Positions 24,409-33,778 of a stretch of DNA of 46,788 nt are shown piece by piece (the first letter of the stretch is position 1; every line of letters begins with the position of its first letter). The notes beneath the pieces are model-generated. The model made no database searches, was not told where the DNA came from, and saw only the letters and a program-made list of their open reading frames with translations. The translations under genes and the position numbers were made by a program. The stretch comes from CAVSMC01 sp963798655 (GTDB taxonomy: Bacteria > Pseudomonadota > Gammaproteobacteria > Burkholderiales > Casimicrobiaceae): assembly GCA_963798655.1 (NCBI GenBank), contig CAWCUH010000024.1:1-46788 (forward strand). Direction: 5' to 3'.

Positions 24409-25941
24409 ATGGATCTGTCGGACTGGATCGAGCGGCAGGCCGCGTTCGCGCCGGCGAAGACGGCGCTTGCGTGCGGCGGCCGCCGCTTGGGGTACGCGGA
24501 TCTCGCTCGCGAGATCGCGGACACTGCGGCGGCGCTTGCGACGCACGGCGTCTGCCGCGGCGATCGCGTCGTGCATCTCGGCTATAACGGCATCGAGCAG
24601 ATCGCGCTGCTGTTTGCGTGCGCGCGCCTCGGCGCGCTGTTCGCGCCGCTCTCCTGGCGACTCGCGCCGCCCGAGCACCGCGCGATGCTCGCCGACTGCG
24701 CGGCGCGTGTGCTGGTCGTCGCCGATCCGTTCATCGAAGCGACGGCGGCGATCGTCGACCGCGAAAAGGCGCCGCTGCGCGTCGCGATCGGCGCTGCGCG
24801 CGACGGCTGGGTCGGCTACGAGCAGTTCGTCGGCACGGCGACCGACGTCCGCTTTTGCCCGCGCGACGGCGACGAGCAGGCGCCGGTGCTCCTCTGCTAC
24901 ACGTCGGGCTCGACGGGCCAGCCGAAAGGCGTCGTACTGACGCAGCAGGCGCTCTTTCACAACGCGGTGAACAGCGCGCATATGCACGACCTGTCGAGCC
25001 GCGACGTCGTGCTGACCACGCTTCCGCTGTTCCACGTCGGCGGCCTCAACATCCAGACGCTGCCCGCGCTCCACAGCGGCGCGACCGTCGTGCTGCACCC
25101 GCGCTTCGAGCCGCGCGCCGTCATCGATGCTCTCGACCAGGACGGCATCACGCTCACGGTGCTCGTGCCCGCGCAGCTCGAGCTGCTCGCGCGCGAGCCG
25201 CGCTGGCGCGAGACCGATCTCTCCTGCCTGCGCGCGATCACGACCGGCTCGACGATCATCGGCGAAGCGTTCGTGCGCAAGGATCTGCAGCGCGGCGTCC
25301 CGCTGCTGCAGGTGTACGGGTCGACCGAGACCTGCCCGATTGCCGCATACCAGCGGATCGACGACGCGCCCGATCATCCGGGATCGATCGGCAAGCCCGC
25401 TTTGCACTGTGACCTGCGCATCGTCGACGAATCGGGCACGGACGTCCCGGCGGGCGCCAGCGGCGAGATCCTCGTGCGCGGCGCGAACGTCATGACGGGC
25501 TACTGGAACAAGCCGCGCGAAACCGCCGATGCGCTCGCAGGCGGCTGGTACCACACGGGCGACGTTGCGCACGCCGACGCGCACGGCTGGCTCTACGTCG
25601 ACGGCCGCCGCCGTGACGTGATCATCTCGGGCGGCGAGAACATCTATCCCGCGGAAATCGAGAACGTGCTCGGCGACTGCCCCGATATCGCCGAGGTGGC
25701 CGTCGTGGGCCGCCCGGACGAGCGATGGGGCGAGGCCGTCGTCGCGGTCGTCGTGCCCGCTCACGGCGCAAAGCTGTCCGGCGACGCGGTGTGTGCGCTG
25801 CTCGACGGCCGTGTCGCACGCTACAAGCACCCGCGCGACGTCATCTTCGCGCAGAGCCTGCCGCGCACTGCGCTCGGCAAGGTGAAGCGCGAGGAGTTGA
25901 AGCGCCTCGCACGGCGCGAGCCGGTCGCCGGCACCGCGTAA
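24409..25941 (+). CDS. AMP-forming acyl-CoA ligase
   Basis: 510 residues. The adenylation signature 'CYTSGSTGQPKGVV' is near residue 163, followed by 'QVYGSTET' and 'GWYHTGDVAHADAHGWLYVDG'. The C-terminal lid has 'ISGGENIYPAEIENVL' and the catalytic Lys in 'LPRTALGKVKREEL'. It activates a carboxylic acid as CoA thioester with ATP; substrate class (aliphatic, aromatic) cannot be read by eye. Start chosen at the ATG behind gggggagg; the frame is open for 22 codons further up, without a ribosome site. It supplies CoA esters to the dehydrogenase, mutase and thiolase of this train. Confidence 0.93.
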   Translation: MDLSDWIERQAAFAPAKTALACGGRRLGYADLAREIADTAAALATHGVCRGDRVVHLGYNGIEQIALLFACARLGALFAPLSWRLAPPEHRAMLADCAARVLVVADPFIEATAAIVDREKAPLRVAIGAARDGWVGYEQFVGTATDVRFCPRDGDEQAPVLLCYTSGSTGQPKGVVLTQQALFHNAVNSAHMHDLSSRDVVLTTLPLFHVGGLNIQTLPALHSGATVVLHPRFEPRAVIDALDQDGITLTVLVPAQLELLAREPRWRETDLSCLRAITTGSTIIGEAFVRKDLQRGVPLLQVYGSTETCPIAAYQRIDDAPDHPGSIGKPALHCDLRIVDESGTDVPAGASGEILVRGANVMTGYWNKPRETADALAGGWYHTGDVAHADAHGWLYVDGRRRDVIISGGENIYPAEIENVLGDCPDIAEVAVVGRPDERWGEAVVAVVVPAHGAKLSGDAVCALLDGRVARYKHPRDVIFAQSLPRTALGKVKREELKRLARREPVAGTA

Positions 25942-25958
25942 CGCTGAAGGAATTCGCG

Positions 25959-28088
25959 ATGGGAGCAAGAATCGGCATCGACGTCGGCGGCACGTTCACC
26001 GACTTCATCATGACGCGCGACGGCGCGCCGCCGCTGCTGCACAAGGTGCTGTCGACGCCGGCGGATCCGTCGATCGCCGTCGTCGACGGCTTGCGCGAGC
26101 TCGCCGCGATCGCCGATCCGAAACGAAGCGCCGAGGCGTTCGTCGCTTCCATCGACACCATCGTGCACGGCACGACGGTCGCGACCAACGCAACGCTGAC
26201 GCACACCGGCGCGAAGTCGGCGCTGGTCACGACGGCGGGCGTTCGCGACGCGCTCGAGATGCGTCGCGGCGTGCGTGAAGAGCAGTACAACAACGCGTAT
26301 ACGAACGTGAAGCCGCTCGTGCCGCGTTACCTTCGCGTCGGCGTGCGCGGCCGCCTCGATCGCGCCGGGCGCGAGGTCGAGCCGTTGTCGATCGAAGACG
26401 TCGACGAGGCGATCGCGCTGTTCCATCGAGAAGGCGTCGAGGCGGTGTCGATCTGCCTCATGAACTCATACGCGAACCCGGCGCACGAGGCCGCGGCCGC
26501 GGAGCGCGTGCGCGCCGCGATGCCCGATGCGTTCCTTACCGTCTCGTCGACGCTGCTGCCGTCGATCCGCTTTTACGACCGACTTTCGACAACGGCGCTT
26601 AATTCGTACGTCGGCCCGAAGCTCGCGCGCTATCTCGACCAGCTCGTCGCGCGGCTCGCGGGTGTCGGGTTCCGCGGCGTGCTGCTGATCATGCAAAGCA
26701 ACGGCGGCGTCATGGCGCCCCAGGTCGCACGCACGAGCCCGGCGCTCACGCTGCTTTCGGGACCTGCCGGCGGCCCCGCGGCGGGCCTGTTCCACGCAAC
26801 CGCGCTCGGTCGCGATCGCGCGATTACCACGGACATGGGCGGCACCAGCTTCGAGGCGTCGGTTGCCGTCGGCGCCCCCCTCGTGGTCAACGACGGCGAG
26901 ATCGCGCGTCACCGCATCGCGCTGCCCATGCTCGACATCCATACGATCGGCGCCGGCGGTGGCTCGATCGGATGGCTCGACCGCGGCGGCATGCTGCGCA
27001 TGGGACCGCAGAGCGCCGGGGCAGATCCCGGACCGGCGTGTTACATGAAAGGCGGCACGCTGCCGACGTCGACCGATGCGAACCTCGTGCTCGGCTATCT
27101 GGACGCCGACTATTTCGCCGGCGGCCGCATGCGGCTGTCGATGGCGGCGGCGCGCGACGCGATCGCGCGCCACATCGCCGAGCCGATGGGATTCACCGTC
27201 GAGCAGGCGGCCGCCGGGATGTTCCGTGTCGTCTGCAACAACATGGCGCAGGGCGTGCGCGAGGTGACGATCAAGCGGGGATTCGACCCCCGTGAATTCC
27301 CGTTCATCGCCGCCGGCGGCGCGGGGCCGATCCATTCGTGCCAGATCTGCAACGAGCTCGACATTCCGCTGCAGATCGCGCCGCGCGAATCGTCGGTTCT
27401 CTGCGCGATGGGAATGCTGCTCTCCGACCTCCGGCACGATTTCGTGCGCACGTTCGTCGCGAGCCTTGGCGACGTCGACTGGAGCCGCCTCGGCGCACTG
27501 GTCGATGCGATGGTCGCAGACGGCGATCGTCAGCTCGCGGCGGAGCACATCGCGCCCGTGCGCCGGCGATTCGCCGTGAAGCTCGACTGCCGCTACGTCA
27601 AGCAGTATCACGAGGTGGCTGTCGACGTGCCACGCGAGGCGATCCGCGATCGCGACGCCGCAGCGATCGCACAGGGACTGCATCGCGAGCACAACCGGCT
27701 CTACGGCTACTCGCTCGCGCACGAGAATGCTGCGATCGAGATCATCAACGTTCGCGTGCAGGCGGTCGGCACCGTCGACAGGCCGCGCCATCCCGAGGAC
27801 GCGTGGCGCGACGACGAAGCGGCCAGCGCGTTCAAAGGCCGACGCGACGCCTACATCCCGGAGGACGACGCCTTCCGCAGCGTGCCGGTCTACGACGGCC
27901 ATCGGCTGGGCTTCGGTCACCGGATCGGGGGGCCGGCGATCGTCGAGCAGGCCACGACCGCGGTCGTGCTCGGCGGAACGTGGGACGCGATTGTCGACCG
28001 CCACGGCTCGTTCGTCATTTATCGCAAGGGTCGCGACGACTTGATCGCGACGGTGGTCGACGCGCGTGCCCGGGAGATGACCGCATGA
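25959..28088 (+). CDS. Hydantoinase/oxoprolinase family protein, HyuA-type subunit
   Basis: 709 residues. Nucleotide-binding motifs of the ASKHA-like fold are evident: N-terminal 'GIDVGGTFTDF', 'IVHGTTVATNATL', then 'TTDMGGTSFEASV' and 'HTIGAGGGSIGWLD'. HyuA pairs with HyuB for ATP-dependent opening of cyclic amides (hydantoins, 5-oxoproline, caprolactam), or as the A and B subunits of acetone- or acetophenone-type carboxylases. Which applies here is not decidable from sequence alone. hyuB follows with a 4-nt ATGA overlap. The start is the ATG at 25959, 17 nt after the ligase stop, ahead of 'GARIGIDVGG'. Confidence 0.9.
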   Translation: MGARIGIDVGGTFTDFIMTRDGAPPLLHKVLSTPADPSIAVVDGLRELAAIADPKRSAEAFVASIDTIVHGTTVATNATLTHTGAKSALVTTAGVRDALEMRRGVREEQYNNAYTNVKPLVPRYLRVGVRGRLDRAGREVEPLSIEDVDEAIALFHREGVEAVSICLMNSYANPAHEAAAAERVRAAMPDAFLTVSSTLLPSIRFYDRLSTTALNSYVGPKLARYLDQLVARLAGVGFRGVLLIMQSNGGVMAPQVARTSPALTLLSGPAGGPAAGLFHATALGRDRAITTDMGGTSFEASVAVGAPLVVNDGEIARHRIALPMLDIHTIGAGGGSIGWLDRGGMLRMGPQSAGADPGPACYMKGGTLPTSTDANLVLGYLDADYFAGGRMRLSMAAARDAIARHIAEPMGFTVEQAAAGMFRVVCNNMAQGVREVTIKRGFDPREFPFIAAGGAGPIHSCQICNELDIPLQIAPRESSVLCAMGMLLSDLRHDFVRTFVASLGDVDWSRLGALVDAMVADGDRQLAAEHIAPVRRRFAVKLDCRYVKQYHEVAVDVPREAIRDRDAAAIAQGLHREHNRLYGYSLAHENAAIEIINVRVQAVGTVDRPRHPEDAWRDDEAASAFKGRRDAYIPEDDAFRSVPVYDGHRLGFGHRIGGPAIVEQATTAVVLGGTWDAIVDRHGSFVIYRKGRDDLIATVVDARAREMTA

Positions 28089-29758
28089 AGATCGACCCGA
28101 TCCTGCTGTCGGTGTATGCACGGACGTTCAAGTCGATCACCGACGAGATGAGCATCTCGATGCAACAGACGACGCGCTCGCCGATTCTGTGCGAGGCGAA
28201 GGATTTCGTCACGGGCCTCTACGATGCCGACGGGCGAATGCTCGAGCAGACGGAGAACCTGCCGATCCTCGCGTTCTCGCTCGCGCCGGTGTGCAAGCAC
28301 ATCAGAAGCTACTTCGCCGAAGACCTGCATCCCGGCGACGTCATCTTCCACAACGACGTGTTCACCCTCGGCAACCAGAACAACGACGTCGCGGTGTTCA
28401 AGCCGGTGTTTTTCGAAGGCCGCCTCGTCGCGTGGACGGCGGTGAAGGGCCACCAGGCCGACATCGGCGGCGCGGTGGCCGGCGGATACAACCCGAACGC
28501 GACCGAAGTGTGGCAGGAGGCGCTGCGCATCCCGGCGGTGAAGGTGATCGACAGAGGGAAGCTGCGCAAGGACGTCTGGGAGCTGATCTTCGCGAACATC
28601 CGCTTCGATATCGTCCGTCACGACATGCAGGCTGAGATCGGCGCCTGCACGATCGGCGAGCGCCGCGTCGTCGCAATGCTCGAGAAGTACGGGCGCGAGC
28701 ACTTCGACGCGCACAAGGCGGCGCTGTTCGACGCGACGCGCCGGATGATGGAGGCCGAGATCGCGAAGATCCCGAACGGCCGCTACTCCGGCGAGGGCCG
28801 CGTCTACTACGACGGCCGCCACCCCGGGTCGACGTTCACGATACGCGTGGACATCGACGTCGCCGACCGCGGGATCCGTTTCGACTATTCGCGCACCGAC
28901 GCGCAGACGAACGGCTTCGTCAACGGCACGTTCACGTCGAGCGCGTCGGCGACGATCCTGACGCTGCTGCAAATGATCAATCCCGACATCCCGCATAACG
29001 AGGGAATGGTCGAGCCGATCGACATCGTCATTCCGGAAGGCACGATCCTCAACGCGTCGTACCCGAAGGCGACCACGTTCGGCAACCACCTGTGCCCGCC
29101 GAATGCCGACGCGATCCAGCGCGCGCTCGCGCCGGTGCTGCCCGACCGCGTGACCGCCGGCTGGAATAACCTCCTCTGCTCGCTCACGACTGGCATCGAT
29201 CCCGAGAAAAACGACAAGTACGTCGACATCGGCTTCATGGGGCTCAAGGGCGGCTCCGGCGCGATGCGCGGCACCGACGGCTACGACCACATCGGCATGA
29301 TCGACGCATCGGGCGGGCTGCTCGACCAGGACTACGAGATGTTCGAGCAGCAGACGCCGCACTTGCTGATCCGCCATGAATACGTGCCCGACTCGGCCGG
29401 CGCCGGCGAATGGCGCGGCGGCCTGGGCGTCGAGACGGTGTTTCGCATCGGATCCGACGACACGCAGCTCGTCACCTTCGGCGACGGCGACTTCGAGCCG
29501 GCGTTCGGGCTCTTCGGCGGCGGCGAAGGCACACTGAACTTCATCCGCCTCACCTATCCCGACGGCCGCACGGTCGTGCCGAAGAACAAGGACCTGATCA
29601 CCGGCGTGCCGAGAGGAACGATCTATCATCAGCAGGCGGGCGGCGGCGGCGGCTACGGCGACCCGAGCAAGCGCGACCGCGCGCAATTGCGCGACGAAGT
29701 CCGCAACGGCATCGTGTCGCTCGATGCGGCGCGCGACCGCTACGGGCTCGCCGATTAG
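28085..29758 (+). CDS. Hydantoinase/oxoprolinase family protein, HyuB-type subunit
   Basis: 557 residues, the usual length of HyuB. Family landmarks are 'MQQTTRSPILCEAKDFVTGL', 'LHPGDVIFHNDVFTLGNQNND', 'FVNGTFTSSASATI', and the Gly-rich end 'QQAGGGGGYGDPSKRD'. It supplies the metal-containing hydrolytic or carboxylating half of the HyuAB complex. It overlaps hyuA by ATGA and abuts the acyl-CoA dehydrogenase gene (TAG directly followed by ATG), which argues for a fixed stoichiometry of pathway enzymes. Confidence 0.92.
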   Translation: MKIDPILLSVYARTFKSITDEMSISMQQTTRSPILCEAKDFVTGLYDADGRMLEQTENLPILAFSLAPVCKHIRSYFAEDLHPGDVIFHNDVFTLGNQNNDVAVFKPVFFEGRLVAWTAVKGHQADIGGAVAGGYNPNATEVWQEALRIPAVKVIDRGKLRKDVWELIFANIRFDIVRHDMQAEIGACTIGERRVVAMLEKYGREHFDAHKAALFDATRRMMEAEIAKIPNGRYSGEGRVYYDGRHPGSTFTIRVDIDVADRGIRFDYSRTDAQTNGFVNGTFTSSASATILTLLQMINPDIPHNEGMVEPIDIVIPEGTILNASYPKATTFGNHLCPPNADAIQRALAPVLPDRVTAGWNNLLCSLTTGIDPEKNDKYVDIGFMGLKGGSGAMRGTDGYDHIGMIDASGGLLDQDYEMFEQQTPHLLIRHEYVPDSAGAGEWRGGLGVETVFRIGSDDTQLVTFGDGDFEPAFGLFGGGEGTLNFIRLTYPDGRTVVPKNKDLITGVPRGTIYHQQAGGGGGYGDPSKRDRAQLRDEVRNGIVSLDAARDRYGLAD

Positions 29759-30892
29759 ATGGACTTCGCGCTCTCTGCCGAGCAGCGACAGATCCGCGAC
29801 GTGTTCGCGCGGTTCGTCGACGCGGAGGTTGCGCCGCAGGCGGCGGCGATCGACGCCGCGCACGCGTATCCGCACGGGCTGATGCGAAAGCTCGCAGGGC
29901 TCGGCTTTTTCGCGATGCGCTATCCGGCGGACGTCGGCGGCGTCGCGCTCGACCTCGGCACGTTCTGCATCGCGCTCGAGGAGATCGCGCGCGGATCGAT
30001 GTCGCTCGCCGGCTGCGCCGCGATGCAGGCGCTGATGGGAACGAAGTTCGTGCACTTGCTCGGCGATGGCGAAATCGTCGAACGGCTGCTGAAGCCCGCG
30101 CTTGCCGGCGAGAAGATCGGCGCAATCTGCATGACCGAGCCGGATGCGGGGTCCGATCTCGACTCGATCGCGACGACCGCGCGCGCCGTCGACGGCGGCT
30201 ACGTGCTCGACGGGCGCAAGACGTGGGTGACCGCAGCGCCGGTCGCCGACTTCTTCACCGTGTTCGCCCGCGCGGGCGAAGCGCGCAAGCTCACGATCTT
30301 CCTGGTCGAGCGCGGCATGCGCGGCCTCGCCGTCGGCCGGGCGATCGACAAGATGGGCGTGTGGGCGCTGCCGACGTCCGAGCTCGCGCTCGACGGCTGC
30401 TTCGTGCCGCAATCGCATCGGCTGAGCAAGGCGGAAGGCGATGGCGAGGAGCACCTGCGCAAAACGCTCGCCGAGATCCGGATCATCACCGGCGCGATGG
30501 CGCTCGGCGTCGCGCGCGCCGCGCTCGACGAGTCGGTGCGCTACGCGTGCGAACGCAAGCAGTTCGGCAAGCCGATCGTGCGCTTCCAGGCGATCCAGAT
30601 GAAGCTCGCCGAGATGGCGGCCGACCTCGAGGCGGCCACGCAGCTCGTCCGCTACGCCGCGTGGTGCAAGGACACCGAGGCGCCGCATCATCAGCAGGCC
30701 GCGATGGCGAAGCTCTTCGCAACCGAGGCAGCAGCGCGAATCTGCGACCATGCGGCGCGCATCTTCGCCTCCTACGGATATGCGATGGACTTCCCCGTCC
30801 AACGTTATCTGCGCGACGTTCGCTTCACGCTGATCGGCGGCGGGACGAGCGAGATCCTGAAGCTCGTGATTGCGAAGGGGATATCAACGTGA
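29759..30892 (+). CDS. Acyl-CoA dehydrogenase
   Basis: 377 residues of the FAD-dependent family: 'CMTEPDAGSD' (FAD/substrate loop), 'KTWVTAAPVADFFTVFARAG', 'RKQFGKPIVRFQAIQMKLAEM' and 'GYAMDFPVQRYLRDVRFTLIGGGTSEI'. The usual catalytic Glu of the 'YEGT' motif is Gly here. A Glu at 239 ('LAEIRIITGAMALG') aligns with the catalytic Glu of isovaleryl-CoA and long-chain dehydrogenases, suggesting branched or bulky substrate. It starts immediately after hyuB, and its TGA overlaps the mutase small-subunit GTG. Confidence 0.93.
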   Translation: MDFALSAEQRQIRDVFARFVDAEVAPQAAAIDAAHAYPHGLMRKLAGLGFFAMRYPADVGGVALDLGTFCIALEEIARGSMSLAGCAAMQALMGTKFVHLLGDGEIVERLLKPALAGEKIGAICMTEPDAGSDLDSIATTARAVDGGYVLDGRKTWVTAAPVADFFTVFARAGEARKLTIFLVERGMRGLAVGRAIDKMGVWALPTSELALDGCFVPQSHRLSKAEGDGEEHLRKTLAEIRIITGAMALGVARAALDESVRYACERKQFGKPIVRFQAIQMKLAEMAADLEAATQLVRYAAWCKDTEAPHHQQAAMAKLFATEAAARICDHAARIFASYGYAMDFPVQRYLRDVRFTLIGGGTSEILKLVIAKGIST

Positions 30893-31296
30893 GCACGAGT
30901 GCGCGCGCCCGACCGATCAAGGTCGTGCTGGCAAAGCCCGGCCTCGACGGCCACGACGTCGGCGCCAAGGTCGTCGCGCGCGCGCTCATGGACGCCGGCA
31001 TGGAAGTGATCTACACCGGCCTGCGGCAGCCGCCGGAAGCGATCACGCAGGTCGCGCTGGAAGAGGACGCCGACGTCATCGCGCTCTCCAGCCTCGCAGG
31101 GTCGCATCTCGCGTTCTGCCGCCGTCTCGCGCCCCTTCTGCGCGATGCCGGCCTCGACGACAAGCTGTGGGTCATCGGCGGCAATCTGCCGCGGCAGGAC
31201 CACGACGCGCTGCGCGAGCTCGGCTTCAAGGGCGTGTTCGCAACCGGATCACCGCTGCCCGACATCGTCGGCTTCATCGAAAGGAACGCGCCGTGA
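30889..31296 (+). CDS. B12-binding small subunit of acyl-CoA mutase
   Basis: 135 residues, corresponding to the C-terminal cobalamin domain of methylmalonyl-CoA mutase as a separate protein. The B12 motif D-x-H-x-x-G is 'GLDGHDVGAK', with a later 'SSLAGSH' and 'VIGGNLPRQD' lining the cofactor tail. The size equals that of the small subunits of isobutyryl- and 2-hydroxyisobutyryl-CoA mutases (about 136). A GTG start overlaps the upstream TGA; the large-subunit GTG overlaps its own TGA. Confidence 0.93.
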   Translation: MSTSARARPIKVVLAKPGLDGHDVGAKVVARALMDAGMEVIYTGLRQPPEAITQVALEEDADVIALSSLAGSHLAFCRRLAPLLRDAGLDDKLWVIGGNLPRQDHDALRELGFKGVFATGSPLPDIVGFIERNAP

Positions 31297-32903
31297 ACGA
31301 TCGACTGCACGAAGGCGGCGCGCCGATCGTCAACGAATCGGGGATCGCGATCGAGCCGCTGTACACGCAGGCCGACGTCGATGCGAGCGGGGGCACGGCG
31401 ATGCTCGGTCTGCCGGGGCAGTATCCGTTCACGCGCGGCATCCATGAGCTGATGTACCGCAAGCAGCCGTGGACAATGCGCCAGTACACCGGCTTCGGCG
31501 ATGCCGCCGACACCAACGCGCGGTTCAAGTACCTGATCGCGAACGGCCAGACGGGGCTCAACGTCGCCTTCGACTTGCCGACGCAATGCGGTCTCGACTC
31601 CGACGATGCGCTCGCGGAAGGCGAAGTGGGACGCGTGGGCATGGCGGTCGACACGCTGCGCGACTTCGAGATCGCTTTCGACGGCATCGACCTCGACCGC
31701 ATCACGGTGTCGCTCACGATCAACGGGGCCGCTGCAATCCTGATCGCGATGTATCTTGCGATGGCCGAGCGCCGCGGCTTCGACGTGAAGTCGCTGCGCG
31801 GCACGGCGCAAAACGACATCCTCAAGGAATTCATCGGCCGCGGCACGTGGATCTTTCCGGTCGAGCCGTCGCTTCGTCTTGTCGGCGACACGATCGAGTA
31901 CTGCGCGGCGCATGCACCGAAGTACAGCCCCGTATCGGTGTGCGGCTACCACATCCGCGAATCGGGGGCGAATCCGGCGCAGGAGATCGCGTACGCGTTC
32001 TGCATCGCCTGCGCGTATGCCGACGAGGTACTGCGCCGCGGCCTGCCGATCGACGAATTCGCCGGGCGGCTGTCGTTCAACTTCAACATCTTCGGCAACC
32101 TGTTCGAGCAGGTCGCGAAGTTCCGCGCCGGTCGCGGGCTGTGGGCGAGGATCGTTCACGAGCGCTACGGCGCGCAACAGCCGGGCTCGATGTGGATGCG
32201 CATGATCGCCGGCGGCGGCGGCAGCGGCCTCACGCTCGAGCAGCCGGAACTGAACATCGTCCGCGGTGCGTACTACGCGCTGATCAGCGCGCTGTCCGGT
32301 GCGCAGACGATGGCGCTTTGCTGCTATGACGAGGCGTACACGATCCCGAGCGAGCGGGCGCAGCGGATATCGCTTCGCACGATGCAGCTGCTGATCGAGG
32401 AAATGGGACTTTGCGACACTGTGGACCCGCTCGGCGGCTCGTACTACATCGAGACGCTGACCAACCGGATGCGCGCCGAGATGGAACGCGAGATGGCCGA
32501 CGTCGACGCCCGCGGTGGCATCGTGTCGCTGGTCGCGAGCGGCGCGATCCAGGCGCAGGTTTCCGCGCAGGCGTACCGGCATCAGCTCGACGTCGAGGCC
32601 GGGCGCTTGCGCAAGGTCGGCGTCAATTGCTATCGCGTCGAAGAGGATGCGCCGCAGGTCGAGCTGCACCCGTACGACGAAGCCGGCGCCCGAGCGCAGG
32701 TCGCGCGGCTCGACGACGTGCGACGCGCGCGCGACACGGCGGCTGTGGTGCGCGCCCTCGACGGAGTGCGCGACGCCGCTGCGAGTGGCGCCAACACGAT
32801 GCCGTCGATCGTCGAAGCGGTGAAGGCCTACGCGAGCGTCGGCGAGATCAGCGCCGCGCTCAAATCGGTGTTCGGCGCATACCGCGAACCGGTACGCTTC
32901 TAG
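31293..32903 (+). CDS. Acyl-CoA mutase large subunit (methylmalonyl-CoA mutase family)
   Basis: 536 residues: the TIM-barrel substrate domain without the B12 domain. The signature 'YPFTRGIHELMYRKQPWTMRQ' is present. The substrate-selecting residues are Tyr65 ('RQYTGFG', Tyr89 of methylmalonyl-CoA mutase; Phe in isobutyryl-, Ile in 2-hydroxyisobutyryl-CoA mutase), Ala92 ('NVAFDL'; Asp in the hydroxyisobutyryl enzyme), and Arg183 ('KEFIGRGTW'; Arg207 of methylmalonyl-CoA mutase, Gln in the others). The Tyr/Arg pair indicates a substrate with a free carboxylate. No MeaB-type chaperone is adjacent. Alignment was made by eye from remembered family sequences. GTG start in a 4-nt overlap. Confidence 0.93.
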   Translation: MNDRLHEGGAPIVNESGIAIEPLYTQADVDASGGTAMLGLPGQYPFTRGIHELMYRKQPWTMRQYTGFGDAADTNARFKYLIANGQTGLNVAFDLPTQCGLDSDDALAEGEVGRVGMAVDTLRDFEIAFDGIDLDRITVSLTINGAAAILIAMYLAMAERRGFDVKSLRGTAQNDILKEFIGRGTWIFPVEPSLRLVGDTIEYCAAHAPKYSPVSVCGYHIRESGANPAQEIAYAFCIACAYADEVLRRGLPIDEFAGRLSFNFNIFGNLFEQVAKFRAGRGLWARIVHERYGAQQPGSMWMRMIAGGGGSGLTLEQPELNIVRGAYYALISALSGAQTMALCCYDEAYTIPSERAQRISLRTMQLLIEEMGLCDTVDPLGGSYYIETLTNRMRAEMEREMADVDARGGIVSLVASGAIQAQVSAQAYRHQLDVEAGRLRKVGVNCYRVEEDAPQVELHPYDEAGARAQVARLDDVRRARDTAAVVRALDGVRDAAASGANTMPSIVEAVKAYASVGEISAALKSVFGAYREPVRF

Positions 32904-32914
32904 GAGTCGATGGC

Positions 32915-33778
32915 ATGACGATCGAGGAATACTGGGCACCCTCTTCGCTCGCCGACGCGCTCGAGCATTTGCGAAGCGGCGACGTGACGGTGCTCGCCGG
33001 CGGCACCGACCTGATGCCGCAGACGAACGCAGGGCGCGTGGCGTTCAAGCGCGCCTTGCTGAACATCCAGCGCGTCGGCGAGCTGCATGCGATCGAGCGG
33101 ATCGACGGCGGCATGCGCATCGGCGCGCTGTGCACGATGACCGAACTGATGAACGAGCCGAGCGTGCGTGAGCACTATCCGATTTTGGTGGACGCCTGCG
33201 ACCATTTCGCGAGCGACCAGCTGCGCAACGCGGCGACGATCGGCGGCAACGTGTGCAACGCGTCGCCCGCCGGCGACACGCTGGTGCCGCTGCTCGTGCT
33301 CGACGCACTCGCCGAACTCGCGTCGAAACCGAACGGCCGCGTCGAAACGCGCCTCGTGCCGCTGGCCGAGTTCTTTGTGGGGCCGGGGAAGACGGTGCGT
33401 GCGCCGAACGAGCTGTTGTGCGGACTCCGGTTGCCGCTGCCGCCAGCCGGGTTCACCGCCCGCTTCCTGAAGTTCGGCACGCGTCCGGCGCTCGACATCT
33501 CGGCGATCGCCGTCGGCATCGGCGGCGTGCGCAACGGCCGCGCGCTGACGCACGCGCGCGTCGCCTACGGCGCCGTAGCGCCGGTGCCGATGCGCGCGCC
33601 GCAAACGGAGGCTGCGCTGGAAGGCAGCGCCCTGGACGACGCCGCGATCGCGCGCATCGCAGCCGCCGCGCGAGACGAGGTGCGCCCGATCGACGACGTG
33701 CGCGCCTCCGCATGGTATCGGCGCGAGCTCGTGTTCAACCTGACGCGAAGGATGCTGGACGATGTCGCTCACTCGTGA
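32915..33778 (+). CDS. Molybdenum hydroxylase FAD-binding subunit (CoxM family)
   Basis: 287 residues. FAD-binding motifs 'VLAGGTDLMPQ' (near 27) and 'TIGGNVCNASPAGDT' (near 110) are present. The length is that of a simple CoxM/xanthine dehydrogenase medium subunit; the extra 4Fe-4S loop of 4-hydroxybenzoyl-CoA reductase is not seen. It passes electrons between the 2Fe-2S subunit and an acceptor. A ribosome site taggag precedes the ATG at 32915. The end overlaps the 2Fe-2S subunit gene by 17 nt. Confidence 0.92.
   Translation: MTIEEYWAPSSLADALEHLRSGDVTVLAGGTDLMPQTNAGRVAFKRALLNIQRVGELHAIERIDGGMRIGALCTMTELMNEPSVREHYPILVDACDHFASDQLRNAATIGGNVCNASPAGDTLVPLLVLDALAELASKPNGRVETRLVPLAEFFVGPGKTVRAPNELLCGLRLPLPPAGFTARFLKFGTRPALDISAIAVGIGGVRNGRALTHARVAYGAVAPVPMRAPQTEAALEGSALDDAAIARIAAAARDEVRPIDDVRASAWYRRELVFNLTRRMLDDVAHS

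Noticed and set aside
30889..32903. 2-hydroxyisobutyryl-CoA or isobutyryl-CoA mutase
   Set aside because: Subunit sizes fit, but the diagnostic Ile/Asp or Phe/Gln positions are Tyr, Ala and Arg, as in carboxylate-binding mutases.
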